A stretch of 64,000 nucleotides of DNA from Episyrphus balteatus. Its lineage: Eukaryota; Arthropoda; Insecta; Diptera; Syrphidae. Made by a program: the position numbers and the translations under genes. The notes below the pieces were generated by a model that ran no database searches, was not told the DNA's origin, and was given only the letters and a program-made list of their open reading frames with translations. Every line of letters starts with the position of its first letter. Positions within the stretch are counted from its first letter, which is position 1. Positions 1 through 9,590 of the stretch are shown here, piece by piece. The stretch spans positions 81,870,275-81,934,274 of the forward strand of contig NC_079134.1 in NCBI RefSeq assembly GCF_945859705.1, given 5' to 3'.

Positions 1-416
1 GGAAGACCTTTTAGAGCGAAGCGTACAAAATTGTGTTGAACAGATTCGATTCGGTTTTTATGAACTTCATAAAAAGGACCCCATACTTGAGAATTGTACA
101 AAGATAGAGTTACAAATGGATCATCAAATTCCTTTGCCCAACGTTTAATAAAACCAAGCATTGAGCTCGCTTTATTTACTTTAAAATTGATGTGTTCAGT
201 AAATCCTAAATTTGAACTAACATGGACACCCAAGTCTTTGAAGCTAAATACTCGACAAAGCTTATGTTGCAAGATGTAGTAATCAAAAATATTAATGACC
301 CGTTTTCTCGAGAATGTAATTGTTTGGCATTTAGCTGGGTTAAGTGAAAGGCCATTTTTACCACACCAAACATTAATTGGCTTGGGCTTGGCTTGGGTGG
401 TCGCCATGTGTTAACT
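1..416 (-). repeat. LTR (partial) carrying a LINE 3' fragment
   Basis: The LTR starts on the minus strand at 416 with AGTTAAC, directly after a purine-rich tract, as in gypsy-type elements. After about 30 bases it is interrupted by the coding region of a 5'-truncated LINE in the same orientation, which runs off the window start. It matches 6863-7278, 39132-39547 and 45994-46409 closely. Confidence 0.65.
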
Positions 417-1345
417 TTCCCCTTGGTCGGAAGAAGATTGTCCCAATCTTGCGCTCAACATCTGCTGTACCCTTGATCTTGAAGTGTCCATGAATTCTTC
501 CATCTCTATTGTGACCTGCTCGATCGTGCTTGGCCAAGTGACTTGTTCGATTATATTTGTGCGATAACTTTGAATTATTTTCATTATTTTGTAGACAGAG
601 TAAATCAATATTACAAGGAATAACTTAATACATATTCCCGACCATACGGGATGTTCTTTGAGATCTGTTATAAATGGTTCTATATGATCAAGATTTGTGT
701 ACATAAGTTTCTCGTCTTGTGAAGCAATGAATTCTAGAATTTGGTTGGTTGGTTTGCTTAACTTAATATGTTCTAGTATTTGGTTTTCTGAATTCAGATA
801 AATTTTGCCATTAATACACGTTCTGTTCAAATTGTATCATATTGATTCCTGACAATTCTATTCCGTTAACAATGTGGTTTCCCGTTAAAACAAGATTTCC
901 TTCGTTAATTATTTTTATTGGTTGATTACGTTCTTTGATTTTGGTACAGTTTGCTTTATATTTATTTAAAAGGTTTGTTAAACAAATAGATTCTTTACTG
1001 ATTTTACAATAGTGGTGGTTGAGTTCCTTTTTACAACCTGATTTATAAAACTTTTTCTTATATTTAATGATTTCGCTTAATATTATAATTTTCCCACCAT
1101 TTACATTGTAGCTTCTGGTTAGATAGTGGTTTCCTAACCCTTTTACTTTGGGGTATTTGACAAATACAACGATAATATTATTTTTTTGTACAATTTTAAA
1201 AGTGGAAGCATCTAGTACATTAATTATGGATATATGTATTTACTTTTTCTTGCTCCATAATGTTTTTATTTCACTTAAATCTAACAATAGAGTATTGAGT
1301 ATATTTGATTTTCTTAAATTAAGGTATTTATTATTTCTCTAAGTT
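411..1345 (-). pseudogene. env C-terminal part (errantivirus-like), frameshifted
   Basis: This is a remnant of the envelope glycoprotein gene of an errantivirus-like retroelement. The last 139 codons (830-411) are open. They hold an ectodomain tail, one hydrophobic membrane segment around residues 66-85 (GICIKLFLVILIYSVYKI) and a charged cytoplasmic tail ending at the LTR. Upstream (about 1345-831) a further roughly 170 codons read as a Cys-containing ectodomain, but in another frame, so at least one frameshift separates the parts. The N-terminal part lies beyond a 4 kb insertion. The assignment rests on order next to the LTR, membrane topology and linkage to an integrase remnant; sequence identity to env families was not tested. 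Confidence 0.6.
417..426 (-). promoter_or_regulatory. Polypurine tract before the LTR
   Basis: On the minus strand CCAAGGGGAA lies immediately before the LTR start AGTTAAC and overlaps the last env codons. That is the expected position and composition of the plus-strand DNA primer of a gypsy-type retrotransposon. The same tract is at 7279-7288, 39548-39557 and 46410-46419. Confidence 0.55.
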
Positions 1346-1360
1346 CTATAATTAAGGTCC

Positions 1361-1502
1361 GTCAAGATAGCACCCACACCCCCAAATTTCCAAACTCTGA
1401 GTATGCAGTAATTTGTTGCTAATTAGTTGCTCTAATCTCGAATTTGTTGCTCCACTCCGTCCCCCTCAAAATTGATGGAAAGGGTGTGGGTGCTATCTTG
1501 AC
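1361..1502. repeat. 142-bp miniature element with 21-bp terminal inverted repeats
   Basis: The element begins GTCAAGATAGCACCCACACC and ends with the exact reverse complement. Its body holds the recurring phrase AATTTGTTGCTAATTAGTTG. No coding capacity. It directly abuts a second copy of the same terminus at 1503, making a 42-bp perfect palindrome (1482-1523) centred on GACGTC. Confidence 0.75.
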
Positions 1503-2373
1503 GTCAAGATAGCACCCACACCCATTAACAAACCCAACATTTCAAAAAACTGAGTACGCAGTAATTTGTTGCTAAATAGTTGCTCCAATCTTGAATTTGT
1601 TGCTGCAAGATTTGACCTTGAAATGCACTTCAACAGTTTTCTCAAAAAAGCTAAATTCCCCAAAATTTAACGCACAGCAACAAAAATGGTATCGAATTAA
1701 AGGGCCTCTCAACTCCTTTTCAAAAAGGTCTCACTCAACTTTTAAATCCATCTCCTTCATGTCCAAAATGCATTGTGTATCAAAGCGTCAAGATAGCACC
1801 CACACCAAGAAAAACCTAAAAATTAAAAAAAATAAGTATGCAATAATTTGTTGCTAATAAGTTGCTCTTATCTTGAATTTATTGCTCCACCCCTTCCCCC
1901 TCAAAATTGATTGAAAGGGTGTGGGTGCTATCTCGACGTCAAGATAGCACCCACACCTCCAAAATCTGAGTATGCAGGATTTTAGTTTTAATTTGTTGCT
2001 AATTAGTTGCTCTAATATTGAATTTGTTGCTCCACGATTTGACCTTCAAATCGACTGCAACAGATGCAATATTTTGGAGACTTTTTATCCATACGATTTT
2101 TCAAAAAAACTAAAAACCCCAAATTGTAGATAGAATTTGTTGCTCTGCAAAAAGCTATTTTTAAATTTTCTATCACAACCCAATCCTCTTACAGGAGAAA
2201 AACTAATTTTGCGATGACGTCATCTTTCAAGCTGGGTACGCCACAACGAAAATTTTAAAATTTAAGTACACAGGAATTTGAAGATATTTTGTTGCTAATT
2301 TATTACCCTAATCTAGAATTTGTTGCTCCACGGTTTGACCTTTAAATCCGCTGCAACAGTTGCAATATATATA
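1503..2373. repeat. Degenerate TTTGTTGCT repeat units with shared termini
   Basis: Counting the unit inside 1361-1502, five diverged units begin near 1403, 1554, 1836, 1971 and 2266. Each starts with a GTAYGCAG-like phrase followed by AATTTGTTGCTAA and AATTTGTTGCTCCA, and several continue with TTTGACCTT and a CTGCAACAG-like phrase. Termini of the GTCAAGATAGCACCC type recur at 1503, 1787 and 1938, and an inverted one ends at 1937. The block looks like a cluster of copies of one non-coding TIR family inserted end to end inside the env gene. Confidence 0.65.
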
Positions 2374-4850
2374 TGTATATAGCTATATAGGTATATTTTC
2401 AAAAATTAATGCTTTTTAAAAAGCTACATTTCCAATAGTCAAGTATTCTTGCCCTTTCATAAGCCCTTAAAACAAGTACATACCTATAGGTACGGAAGAC
2501 GTTAAGTAAAACTCAACATCAAAAACAAAGGTACCTACTACTGCCCATTTAATTTCTCTATATTATATAGACAGCTTTTCCGTTCCTATTTTACCATTTG
2601 GTACCTACCTCAATTTCAAAAATTTATTTAATTTAACGTATAAACATCTACCTACCTTTTTCAAACATATTTTACAACAACAAACATCTATTGTTATAAA
2701 ATGTCTCCCATGTCCTAGCCTAGAAGAAGCCTAGACATCTCTTGAAAAAGATACCTACCCCCAACATTTTTTTGTAATTCTTTTCATCGCTTTTTTACAC
2801 TTTAAGTCTATCACTCTAGTTTTGGAGAGATGCATTTTATTAACTACCACTAAAGCAACCGAGAAACACAACTCAATGCTATTCAACCAATCAGTTTGCG
2901 ATGCGACTATTTTTATTATAAAAACAGACCAAATACATAAATGTGTTCATAGTTAATAGGAATAATCGAGTGTGTATGCGTTGGTTTAAATTTTGACTCC
3001 GCCCCCACAGTCTGCTTTGATGAAAATAATACAAACGCACACCTTGAAATGTTTTTTCCTTAGTCGGTTTCAGACCTCTATGAAGGTATGATGTACGGTC
3101 TCTCGCTCGATTTAAAAATTTTATGACTTCGGTACCTAAATAATTTATTATAGACCCACCAAGGTAAGGTAGGTATGTATGTTTGTAGGGCCTTCCAGTT
3201 TATCTGGATTAAGAAGTTTAAAATTTCGAAATAGGGTTGTTATGCAATTTTTTGTTTTATGGTACCTATGTCGCTATGGGTCTTATGAAAAATGTTGTAT
3301 ATTTAGGGAAAACTTTAAATTCAAAACCACTGAAAACCCAAATTGAAAATTTCTTGAATTTGTTGCTTCACAATTTGATCATAAGGAGTTAAGTCGAGAG
3401 TCAGAAAACGAAAAGCCATTTTTCTTCAGAATTATATTACATATTTCAAAAAGAATTCCCACATTGGTAATTAATCACATTGATATTTCCAAGTTTCTTT
3501 TATAAATTAAGCTTTGTTATCAATATAAACGAAGATTTTTCTTGACTTAACACCTTTGGACCAAGTTTATTTATGAAGTCTAAATGGCTCTATAGTGTTA
3601 AGTCAACACAATTTTTTTTTAGAACGGTCATTTTCCGGTCAACAGCATATGAATATTAAAAAAGATCTTATAGATAATGTTTCTGCATCATTACTTTTTC
3701 AAAATAATAATATTCAGTTTTACACACAAAAATTGAAACTTCAATTTCATTTTCCTCAAAATTACCTTTTCTGACTTAACACCTTTGTACCCGGCGCCAA
3801 AGATTTTAAGTTCAATTTCAATTTTGAAAACGTTCGGTAATGTGGGATTGGGGCCTTCACCCTTAGGGGAATGAAGTTATTGCATAAGAAGGAAGGTGCT
3901 AATTATCAATTCAATTCATGTCTATAATTTGGCATTTTTAGTTTTTTTGAAAAAAGTTAGTTAGGTATAGATAAAAAGTCTTTAAAATACCTACCTAATG
4001 CATCTGTTGGAGCAATTAATTATCAACAAATACCTGCATACCTGCTTACATATTTTCTTAAATTTTAAAGTTTTTCCTTTTAGGCTTGGTGTGTCTATAA
4101 TCAATTATGTAGGTACCGAAGTCATAAAATTTTTAAATCGAGCGAGAGACCGCACATCATAACTTGGTAGAAGTCTGAAACCGACTAAGGAAAAAACATT
4201 TAAAGGTGTGCGTTTGTATTATTTTCATCAAAGCAGACTGTGGGGGCGGAGTCAAAATTTAAACCAACGCATACACACTCGATTATTCCTATTAACTATG
4301 AACACATTTATGTATTTGGTTTGTTTTTATAATAAAAATAGTCGCATCGCAACCTGATTGGTTGAATAGCATTGAGTTGTGTTTCTCGGTTACCTTTAGT
4401 GGTAGTTAATAAAATGCATCTCTCCAAAACTAGAGTGATAGACTTAAAGTGTAAAAAAGCGATGAAAAGAATTACAAAAAAATGTTGGGGGTAGGTATGT
4501 ATCTTTTTCAAGAGATGTCTAGGCTTCTTCTAGGCTAGGACATGGGAGACATTTTATAACAATAGATGTTTGTTGTTGTAAGATATGTTTGAAAAAGGTA
4601 GGTAGATGTTTATACGTTAAATCAAATTAATTTTTGAAATTGATGTAGGTACCAAATGGTAAAATAGGAACGGAAAAGCTGTCTATATAATATAGAGAAA
4701 TAAAATGGGCAGTTTTACTTAACGTCTTCCGTACCTATAGGTAGGTACTTGTTTTAAGGCCTTATGAAAGGGCAAGAATACTTGACTATTAAAAATGTAG
4801 CTTTTTAAAAAGCATTAATTTTTGAAAATATACCTATATAAAGTTATATA
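2374..4850. mobile_element. 2.5 kb foldback element with ~780-bp inverted arms
   Basis: The left arm (about 2374-3165) is repeated in reverse complement as the right arm (about 4083-4850). Paired landmarks are AAAGCTACATT at 2420 with AATGTAGCTTTT at 4793, and the CAGTCTGCTTTGATGAAAAT block near 3008 with its complement near 4220. Arms differ by scattered substitutions and small indels. The 0.9 kb loop has no credible ORF. Short ORFs over the arms are not gene-like. No transposase is present, so the element would be non-autonomous. Confidence 0.8.
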
Positions 4851-4852
4851 CA

Positions 4853-5175
4853 GGGTGTCCCAAAAGTAATGGATCAAACGAAATGTGCTGGTAGACCAAC
4901 TTAAGGGCTCTCAGAATTTGGTAACTTGTTCATCCCAAATCCTTACGGTTTTCGATTTAATGCAGTTTTTGTGAAATTTCAAAAAATTCCGACTTTGCAA
5001 CAGGATTTTGCTTCCTCCTCTCATAATTGATTTTTGTTTTTTACAATTCTTTCACTAAAACATTGCCTAATCAAAAGAAATAATCAATTGATTAAAATAT
5101 TTATTATTTCTCACGCCATTTCGCTGCAAATTAATTAACAGTTCCATGTTTTATAAAAACTCAATTTCTTACTTT
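4853..5175. repeat. Dispersed repeat starting CAGGGTGTCCCAAAAGTAATGG
   Basis: A non-coding block that reappears at 19496-19817 (about 90% similar by eye) and exactly at 43984-44306. It starts next to the end of the 2.5 kb foldback and extends towards the env remnant. No ORF or clear inverted repeat was seen. Confidence 0.6.
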
Positions 5176-5389
5176 TATTTCAGAGCAACACCCTGAGAAA
5201 AATTTGTATGGTGTGACACAGGTTTATTATTTTAAAAACTTGCCGTGTTATTGCAGTTTTCATAAATGTATACAAATTTTCAATGTTGAAATTAGAACGA
5301 AAGATATTACAATTTGAATGCAAAAAAACAGGGGTTTTCAGAGCAAAATAACAAACAAAAATCGAAGCTTTTATTCAAAAAGAAATAAA

Positions 5390-5600
5390 CAAACAACAGT
5401 CGAGAAAATTTGTTTATTTTCTAATATTTCGGAGTAGGAAGTTAAATTGATGACGTGATAGATTCCACCGTAGTTTTCGTAAACTGCGGCCTTACTGTTT
5501 TCTATTAAAATTAATTCATCTCTAGTGTAGTCGGTTTTGTTGCGCTTAGCTTGAAGCGACTTGCGTCAGTATAAGAAGCATCATCTGTGAATTTAATTTC
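5390..5600 (-). pseudogene. env N-terminal piece (errantivirus-like)
   Basis: On the minus strand, downstream of the integrase remnant, about 50 codons are open (roughly 5545-5390) with the phrase KAAVYENYGGIYHVINLTSY, resembling the start of the mature surface part of insect gypsy-type Env. The reading frame is lost at about 5390. The C-terminal part of env resumes about 4 kb further on at 1345. There is no complete start or signal peptide. The call depends on position between integrase and the rest of env. Confidence 0.5.
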
Positions 5601-5676
5601 TTATATTATCTTTATGAAATTTTCGGTTATTTGAATCTATGACTATGTTCCCTAAGTTTTCCTTAACTTTCTCTTT

Positions 5677-6100
5677 TTAGAATAAAGGTTTATTCTTACT
5701 TCTTCTCTGTCCATTGTTTACAAAAATAGTTTCGCCTACTTCATATGTTTTATTTTTCCTATTTTTATTACGATATCCTAACAATTTTTGTTGGTGTGCT
5801 TGAAGTTTCTTTTTTGTGTCACCATTACCTATAAAATTGTGGAATATGTCCTTTGGTCGCTTGTCTGTTACCGTGTGAACTGTTTCGTTGTATTTTTTTG
5901 TAGCTAGAGTCATGACGTGCTTGATGTCTGTCATATGTGTAGATTATTTGACTATTGTAATGAGTTCTGTCAATGTGGAGTGAATTCTTTCTATCGTTCC
6001 ATTGCTCTTTGAATGGGATGGTTGTTTTTTAGCCAAAGTGTATAATATTTGATAGAGTTGAAAGCTATAACAATTTATAACTTCCACGCATATTATTTTT
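5677..6100 (-). pseudogene. Retroviral-type integrase, C-terminal part
   Basis: The frame, read through a stop near 5945, contains HSKSNGTIERIHSTL, the conserved end of the integrase catalytic core. The E of IER is the position of the third acidic residue of the D,D-35-E triad. It is followed by an 85-codon open segment (5934-5677) ending QRRSKNKPLF, which resembles the C-terminal DNA-binding region of gypsy-group integrases. The first two catalytic aspartates and everything upstream (reverse transcriptase, RNase H, protease, gag) are missing. It is joined directly to LTR-like sequence at about 6105. Confidence 0.7.
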
Positions 6101-6109
6101 AAAAAAATA

Positions 6110-7278
6110 TAACTTTATTTATCAAAGATAAAATTGTCTTAATATTAACTATGGAATAGCAGTGCGGTACGCACTACGGTAGGAATCGAACTGCCTGTTG
6201 TTGGTCATCTCGTTCTCCTCGAACGTTCGGATGACGCTGATTGCCAGCGTCGTCGGTTGTAATTTATCTGTTTTTTTGTCTTTCTTTTTTTTTTCACTTC
6301 AGATTCTTTAATGTATTAAGCTTAGAACAAGCTATTATCTACGATCAGAGGCTCATCATTAGTGCATGTTAGTGGTAAGTAAACAAAAAATACAACCTCC
6401 AACATGCACAATATAAAACAAAATAATTACAAACAAATTTATAAGTTATAAAATTATAAGTACAAAAAATCCAACATATATAATTTATTTAAAACATTGA
6501 TTTACAGTTACGATTGTTGAGCACTGGTTCGAAACAATGTTTTTAAACCCATTTTTGTCAAATTAAAGTCTAAGGATGAATGGTTCAAGTTAAAAAGTTT
6601 ACTCATGCGACTAAGAGGCTCATTAATACTACAGTTTATTCTATGAAAGTCGATATGCAAAGGTTCAAATCTTTGTAGGAGGTGAGATCCACCCAGATAA
6701 TTTATATCAATACAAGTGAATAGATCAGGAGCGTCAATTTGGGAATTAATAAGCTGATGAAGAAAGATTAAATCATTTTTTACACGTCTCTGTGCTAAAG
6801 TTTGCATCTGAAGAAGTTGAATGCGTTGTTCATATGGTGGCCAGTTGAAAGGATCGGTCCAAGGAAGACCTTTTAGAGCGAAGCGTACAAAATTGTGTTG
6901 AACAAATTCGATTCGGTTTTTATGAACTTCATAAAAAGGACCCCATACTTGAGAATTGTACAAAGATAGAGTTACAAATGGATCATCAAATTCCTTTGCC
7001 CAACGTTTAATAAAACCAAGCATTGAGCTCGCTTTATTTACTTAAAAATTGATGAGTTCAGTAAATCCTAAATTTGAACTAACATGGACACCCAAGTCTT
7101 TGAAGCTAAATACTCGACAAAGCTTATGTTGCAAGATGTAGTAATCAAAAATATTAATGACCCGTTTTCTCGAGAATGTAATTGTTTGGCATTTAGCTGG
7201 GTTAAGTGAAAGGCCATTTTTACCACACCAAACATTAATTGGCTTGGGCTTGGCTTGGGTGGTCGCCATGTGTTAACT
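6110..7278 (-). repeat. LTR with nested LINE insertion
   Basis: LTR of the errantivirus-like unit. The minus-strand start is AGTTAAC at 7278, and the distal part (about 6270-6110) holds an AATAAA polyadenylation signal. The roughly 950 bp in between (7245-6290) is a 5'-truncated LINE with an A-rich 3' end, in the same orientation. Because every LTR copy in the window carries this insertion, the LINE arrived before the units were duplicated. The true LTR would be only about 200 bp. Confidence 0.6.
6508..7269 (-). pseudogene. LINE reverse transcriptase C-terminal fragment
   Basis: The protein (about 250 codons) covers the end of a non-LTR retrotransposon ORF2 after the FADD box. LSLNPAKCQ is the thumb-proximal motif, and the tail RRVKNDLIFLHQLINSQID is typical of I/Jockey/CR1-type LINEs. 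The catalytic palm is absent because of 5' truncation. One T-to-A change makes a TAA stop near 7051, splitting it into 7269-7042 and 7023-6508. The copy at 38777-39538 lacks that stop and is open throughout. The apparent start ATGGCGACC lies in LTR sequence, not in the LINE. Confidence 0.7.
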
Positions 7279-8207
7279 TTCCCCTTGGTCGGAAGAAGAT
7301 TGTCCCAATCTTGCGCTCAACATCTGCTGTACCCTTGATCTTGAAGTGTCCATGAATTCTTCCATCTCTATTGTGACCTGCTCGATCGTGCTTGGACAAG
7401 TGACTTGTTCGATTATATTTGTGCGATAACTTTGAATTATTTTCATTATTTTGTAGACAGAGTAAATCAATATTACAAGGAATAACTTAATACATATTCC
7501 CGACCATACGGGATGTTCTTTGAGATCTGTTATAAATGGTTCTATATGATCAAGATTTGTGTACATAAGTTTCTCGTCTTGTGAAGCAATGAATTCTAGA
7601 ATTTGGTTGGTTGGTTTGCTTAACTTAATATGTTCTAGAATTTGGTTTTCTGAATTCAGATAAATTTTGCCATTAATACACGTTCTGTTCAAATTGTGTC
7701 AAATTGATTCCTGACAATTCTATTCCGTTAACAATGTGGTTTCCCGTTAAAACAAGATTTCCTTCGTTAATTATTTTTATTGGTTGATTACGTTCTTTGA
7801 TTTTGGAACAGTTTGCTTTATATTTATTTAAAAGGTTTGTTAAACAAATAGATTCTTTACTGATTTTACAATAGTGGTGGTTGAGTTCCTTTTTACAACC
7901 TGATTTATAAAACTTTTTCTTATATTTAATGATTTCGCTTAATATTATAATTTTCCCACCATTTACATTGTAGCTTCTGGTTAGATAGTGGTTTCCTAAC
8001 CCTTTTACTTTGGGGTATTTGACAAATACAACGATAATATTATTTTTTTGTACAATTTTAAAAGTGGAAGCATCTAGTACATTAATTATGGATATATGTA
8101 TTTACTTTTTCTTGCTCCATAATGTTTTTATTTCACTTAAATCTAACAATAGAGTATTGAGTATATTTGATTTTCTTAAATTAAGGTATTTATTATTTCT
8201 CTAAGTT
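7273..8207 (-). pseudogene. env C-terminal part, second unit
   Basis: This is the same env remnant as at 411-1345, shifted by 6862 bp and differing by a few substitutions, for example a Trp-to-Cys change in the cytoplasmic tail. The membrane segment and the LTR junction are conserved. Upstream on the minus strand it meets the TIR mini-elements (8223-8760) and then the giant palindrome, rather than the 2.5 kb foldback of the first unit. Confidence 0.6.
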
Positions 8208-8222
8208 CTATAATTAAGGTCC

Positions 8223-8760
8223 GTCAAGATAGCACCCACACCCCCAAATTTCCAAACTCTGAGTATGCAGTAATTTGTTGCTAATTAGTTGCTCTAATCT
8301 CGAATTTGTTGCTCCACTCCGTCCCCCTCAAAATTGATGGAAAGGGTGTGGGTGCTATCTTGACGTCAAGATAGCACCCACACCCATTAACAAACCCAAC
8401 ATTTCAAAAAACTGAGTACGCAGTAATTTGTTGCTAAATAGTTGCTCCAATCTTGAATTTGTTGCTGCAAGATTTGACCTTGAAATGCACTTCAACAGTT
8501 TTCTCAAAAAAGCTAAATTCCCCAAAATTTAACGCACAGCAACAAAAATGGTATCGAATTAAAGGGCCTCTCAACTCCTTTTCAAAAAGGTCTCATTCAA
8601 CTTTTAAATCCATCTCCTTCATGTCCAAAATGCATTGTGTATCAAAGCGTCAAGACAGCACCCACACCAAGAAAAACCTAAAAATTAAAAAAAATAAGTA
8701 TGCAATAATTTGTTGCTAATTTGTTGCTAATTAGTTGCTCTAATCTTGGATTTATTGCTC
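8223..8760. repeat. TIR mini-elements and TTTGTTGCT units, second unit
   Basis: Repeats 1361-1890 at an offset of 6862, including the 42-bp GACGTC-centred palindrome (8344-8385). It diverges at about 8718, where TTTGTTGCTAA occurs one extra time, and stops at 8762 where the giant palindrome begins. Confidence 0.7.
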
Positions 8761-9440
8761 CAATGAAAACAAAAAAAAAATATTTTTTTTTTTCATCACA
8801 CCAATATGCATACCTAAATGATTAGTCATTGTTTTGTTAGTTTACCAAATTCAATTTGTTAATAAGTTTTATTCTTCTTTATTTCGATTATTTTGTCCTT
8901 TTTATATTTCTTTTTGTCCTTCTTTTTTTTCGCTATTATTAATATAAAGTGATACCTATCTTTTTGGTGAAGTTAAGAAAGTAAACAAAATGTGTTCATC
9001 AACTTTATTTGAATTGTTTATCCAGACAGTAGTTGTATTATTTCTCAAAAGTTATCAATAAACTAATAACACTGTGCAAGTCAATATCTTAGACAAGTGC
9101 ATACAAATTTTATATTTTGTGCATTAACTAATATTCATTGCATTGGCTTTTAATCTGTCCATTTACATTGTTATTTTTTGTGCATAAACCGTTCAAATCA
9201 TTCATTTTAAAATCTATTATATTAGGTATTGAGTGATAATTAATATAAGTGCAAATCAGCATTCTAAATTGCACCCGTTAAAGCTTTGTTTTTTTTCTCC
9301 ACCGGTGAGTGAAAAATTTGTTGTATATGTTCTGCCTCTGAAGCAAATTGGTGCTACACCAAATCAAACAATTGTATTTGTACTTTGCACGCCTACAACA
9401 ACCCGCAACCCGCACCAAATATAATTTGAGTGGGAGCGTA

Positions 9441-9590
9441 TCGGAATCCCGCTTTTTAAAATCCCGTTTTTCGAAAATCCCGAAAAAAAAAGTTTCAAAA
9501 TCCCGTTTACTAAAATACCGCTTTTTTAAATCCCGTTTTCTGAAATCCCGCATTTTAAAATCCCGTCAAATCTCGAAAATTCCGATTTTT
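9441..9590. repeat. ATCCCG-phrase array (left arm)
   Basis: About ten degenerate units of 13-16 bp of the form AAATCCCGTTTTTTA follow one another, the ATCCCG core being constant and the T-rich spacer varying. Function is unknown. Confidence 0.75.

Larger units (their letters stand above)
1..7278 (-). mobile_element. Errantivirus-like LTR retrotransposon, deleted and nested unit
   Basis: Read on the minus strand, the order is LTR (7278 to about 6110), integrase C-terminal part (6100-5677), env N-terminal piece (5600-5390), a 4 kb non-coding insertion (5389-1361), env C-terminal part (1345-411), then the next LTR (416 downward, cut by the window edge). This pol-env-LTR order and the LTR beginning inside the env stop codon match the gypsy/errantivirus group. 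Gag, protease, reverse transcriptase and RNase H are absent, so the copy is a deletion derivative that cannot move by itself. The same unit recurs with a 6862-bp period, which suggests tandem units sharing LTRs. Confidence 0.7.

Noticed and set aside
1148..1342. 64-codon plus-strand ORF with hydrophobic segments (also 8010, 40279, 47141)
   Set aside because: It lies antisense to the env remnant, which explains the open frame better.
1591..1857. 88-codon plus-strand ORF inside the TIR mini-element cluster (four copies)
   Set aside because: Its frame crosses an element terminus, and the same repeats elsewhere do not keep it open; no domain.
1403..2320. CRISPR-like array from regularly recurring TTTGTTGCT units
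   Set aside because: Units are diverged, spacers are related to each other, and the host is a eukaryote; TIR element copies explain the pattern.
4308..4511. 67-codon ORF in the 2.5 kb foldback arm
   Set aside because: The mirror sequence in the other arm has small changes that break the frame, and no motif is present.
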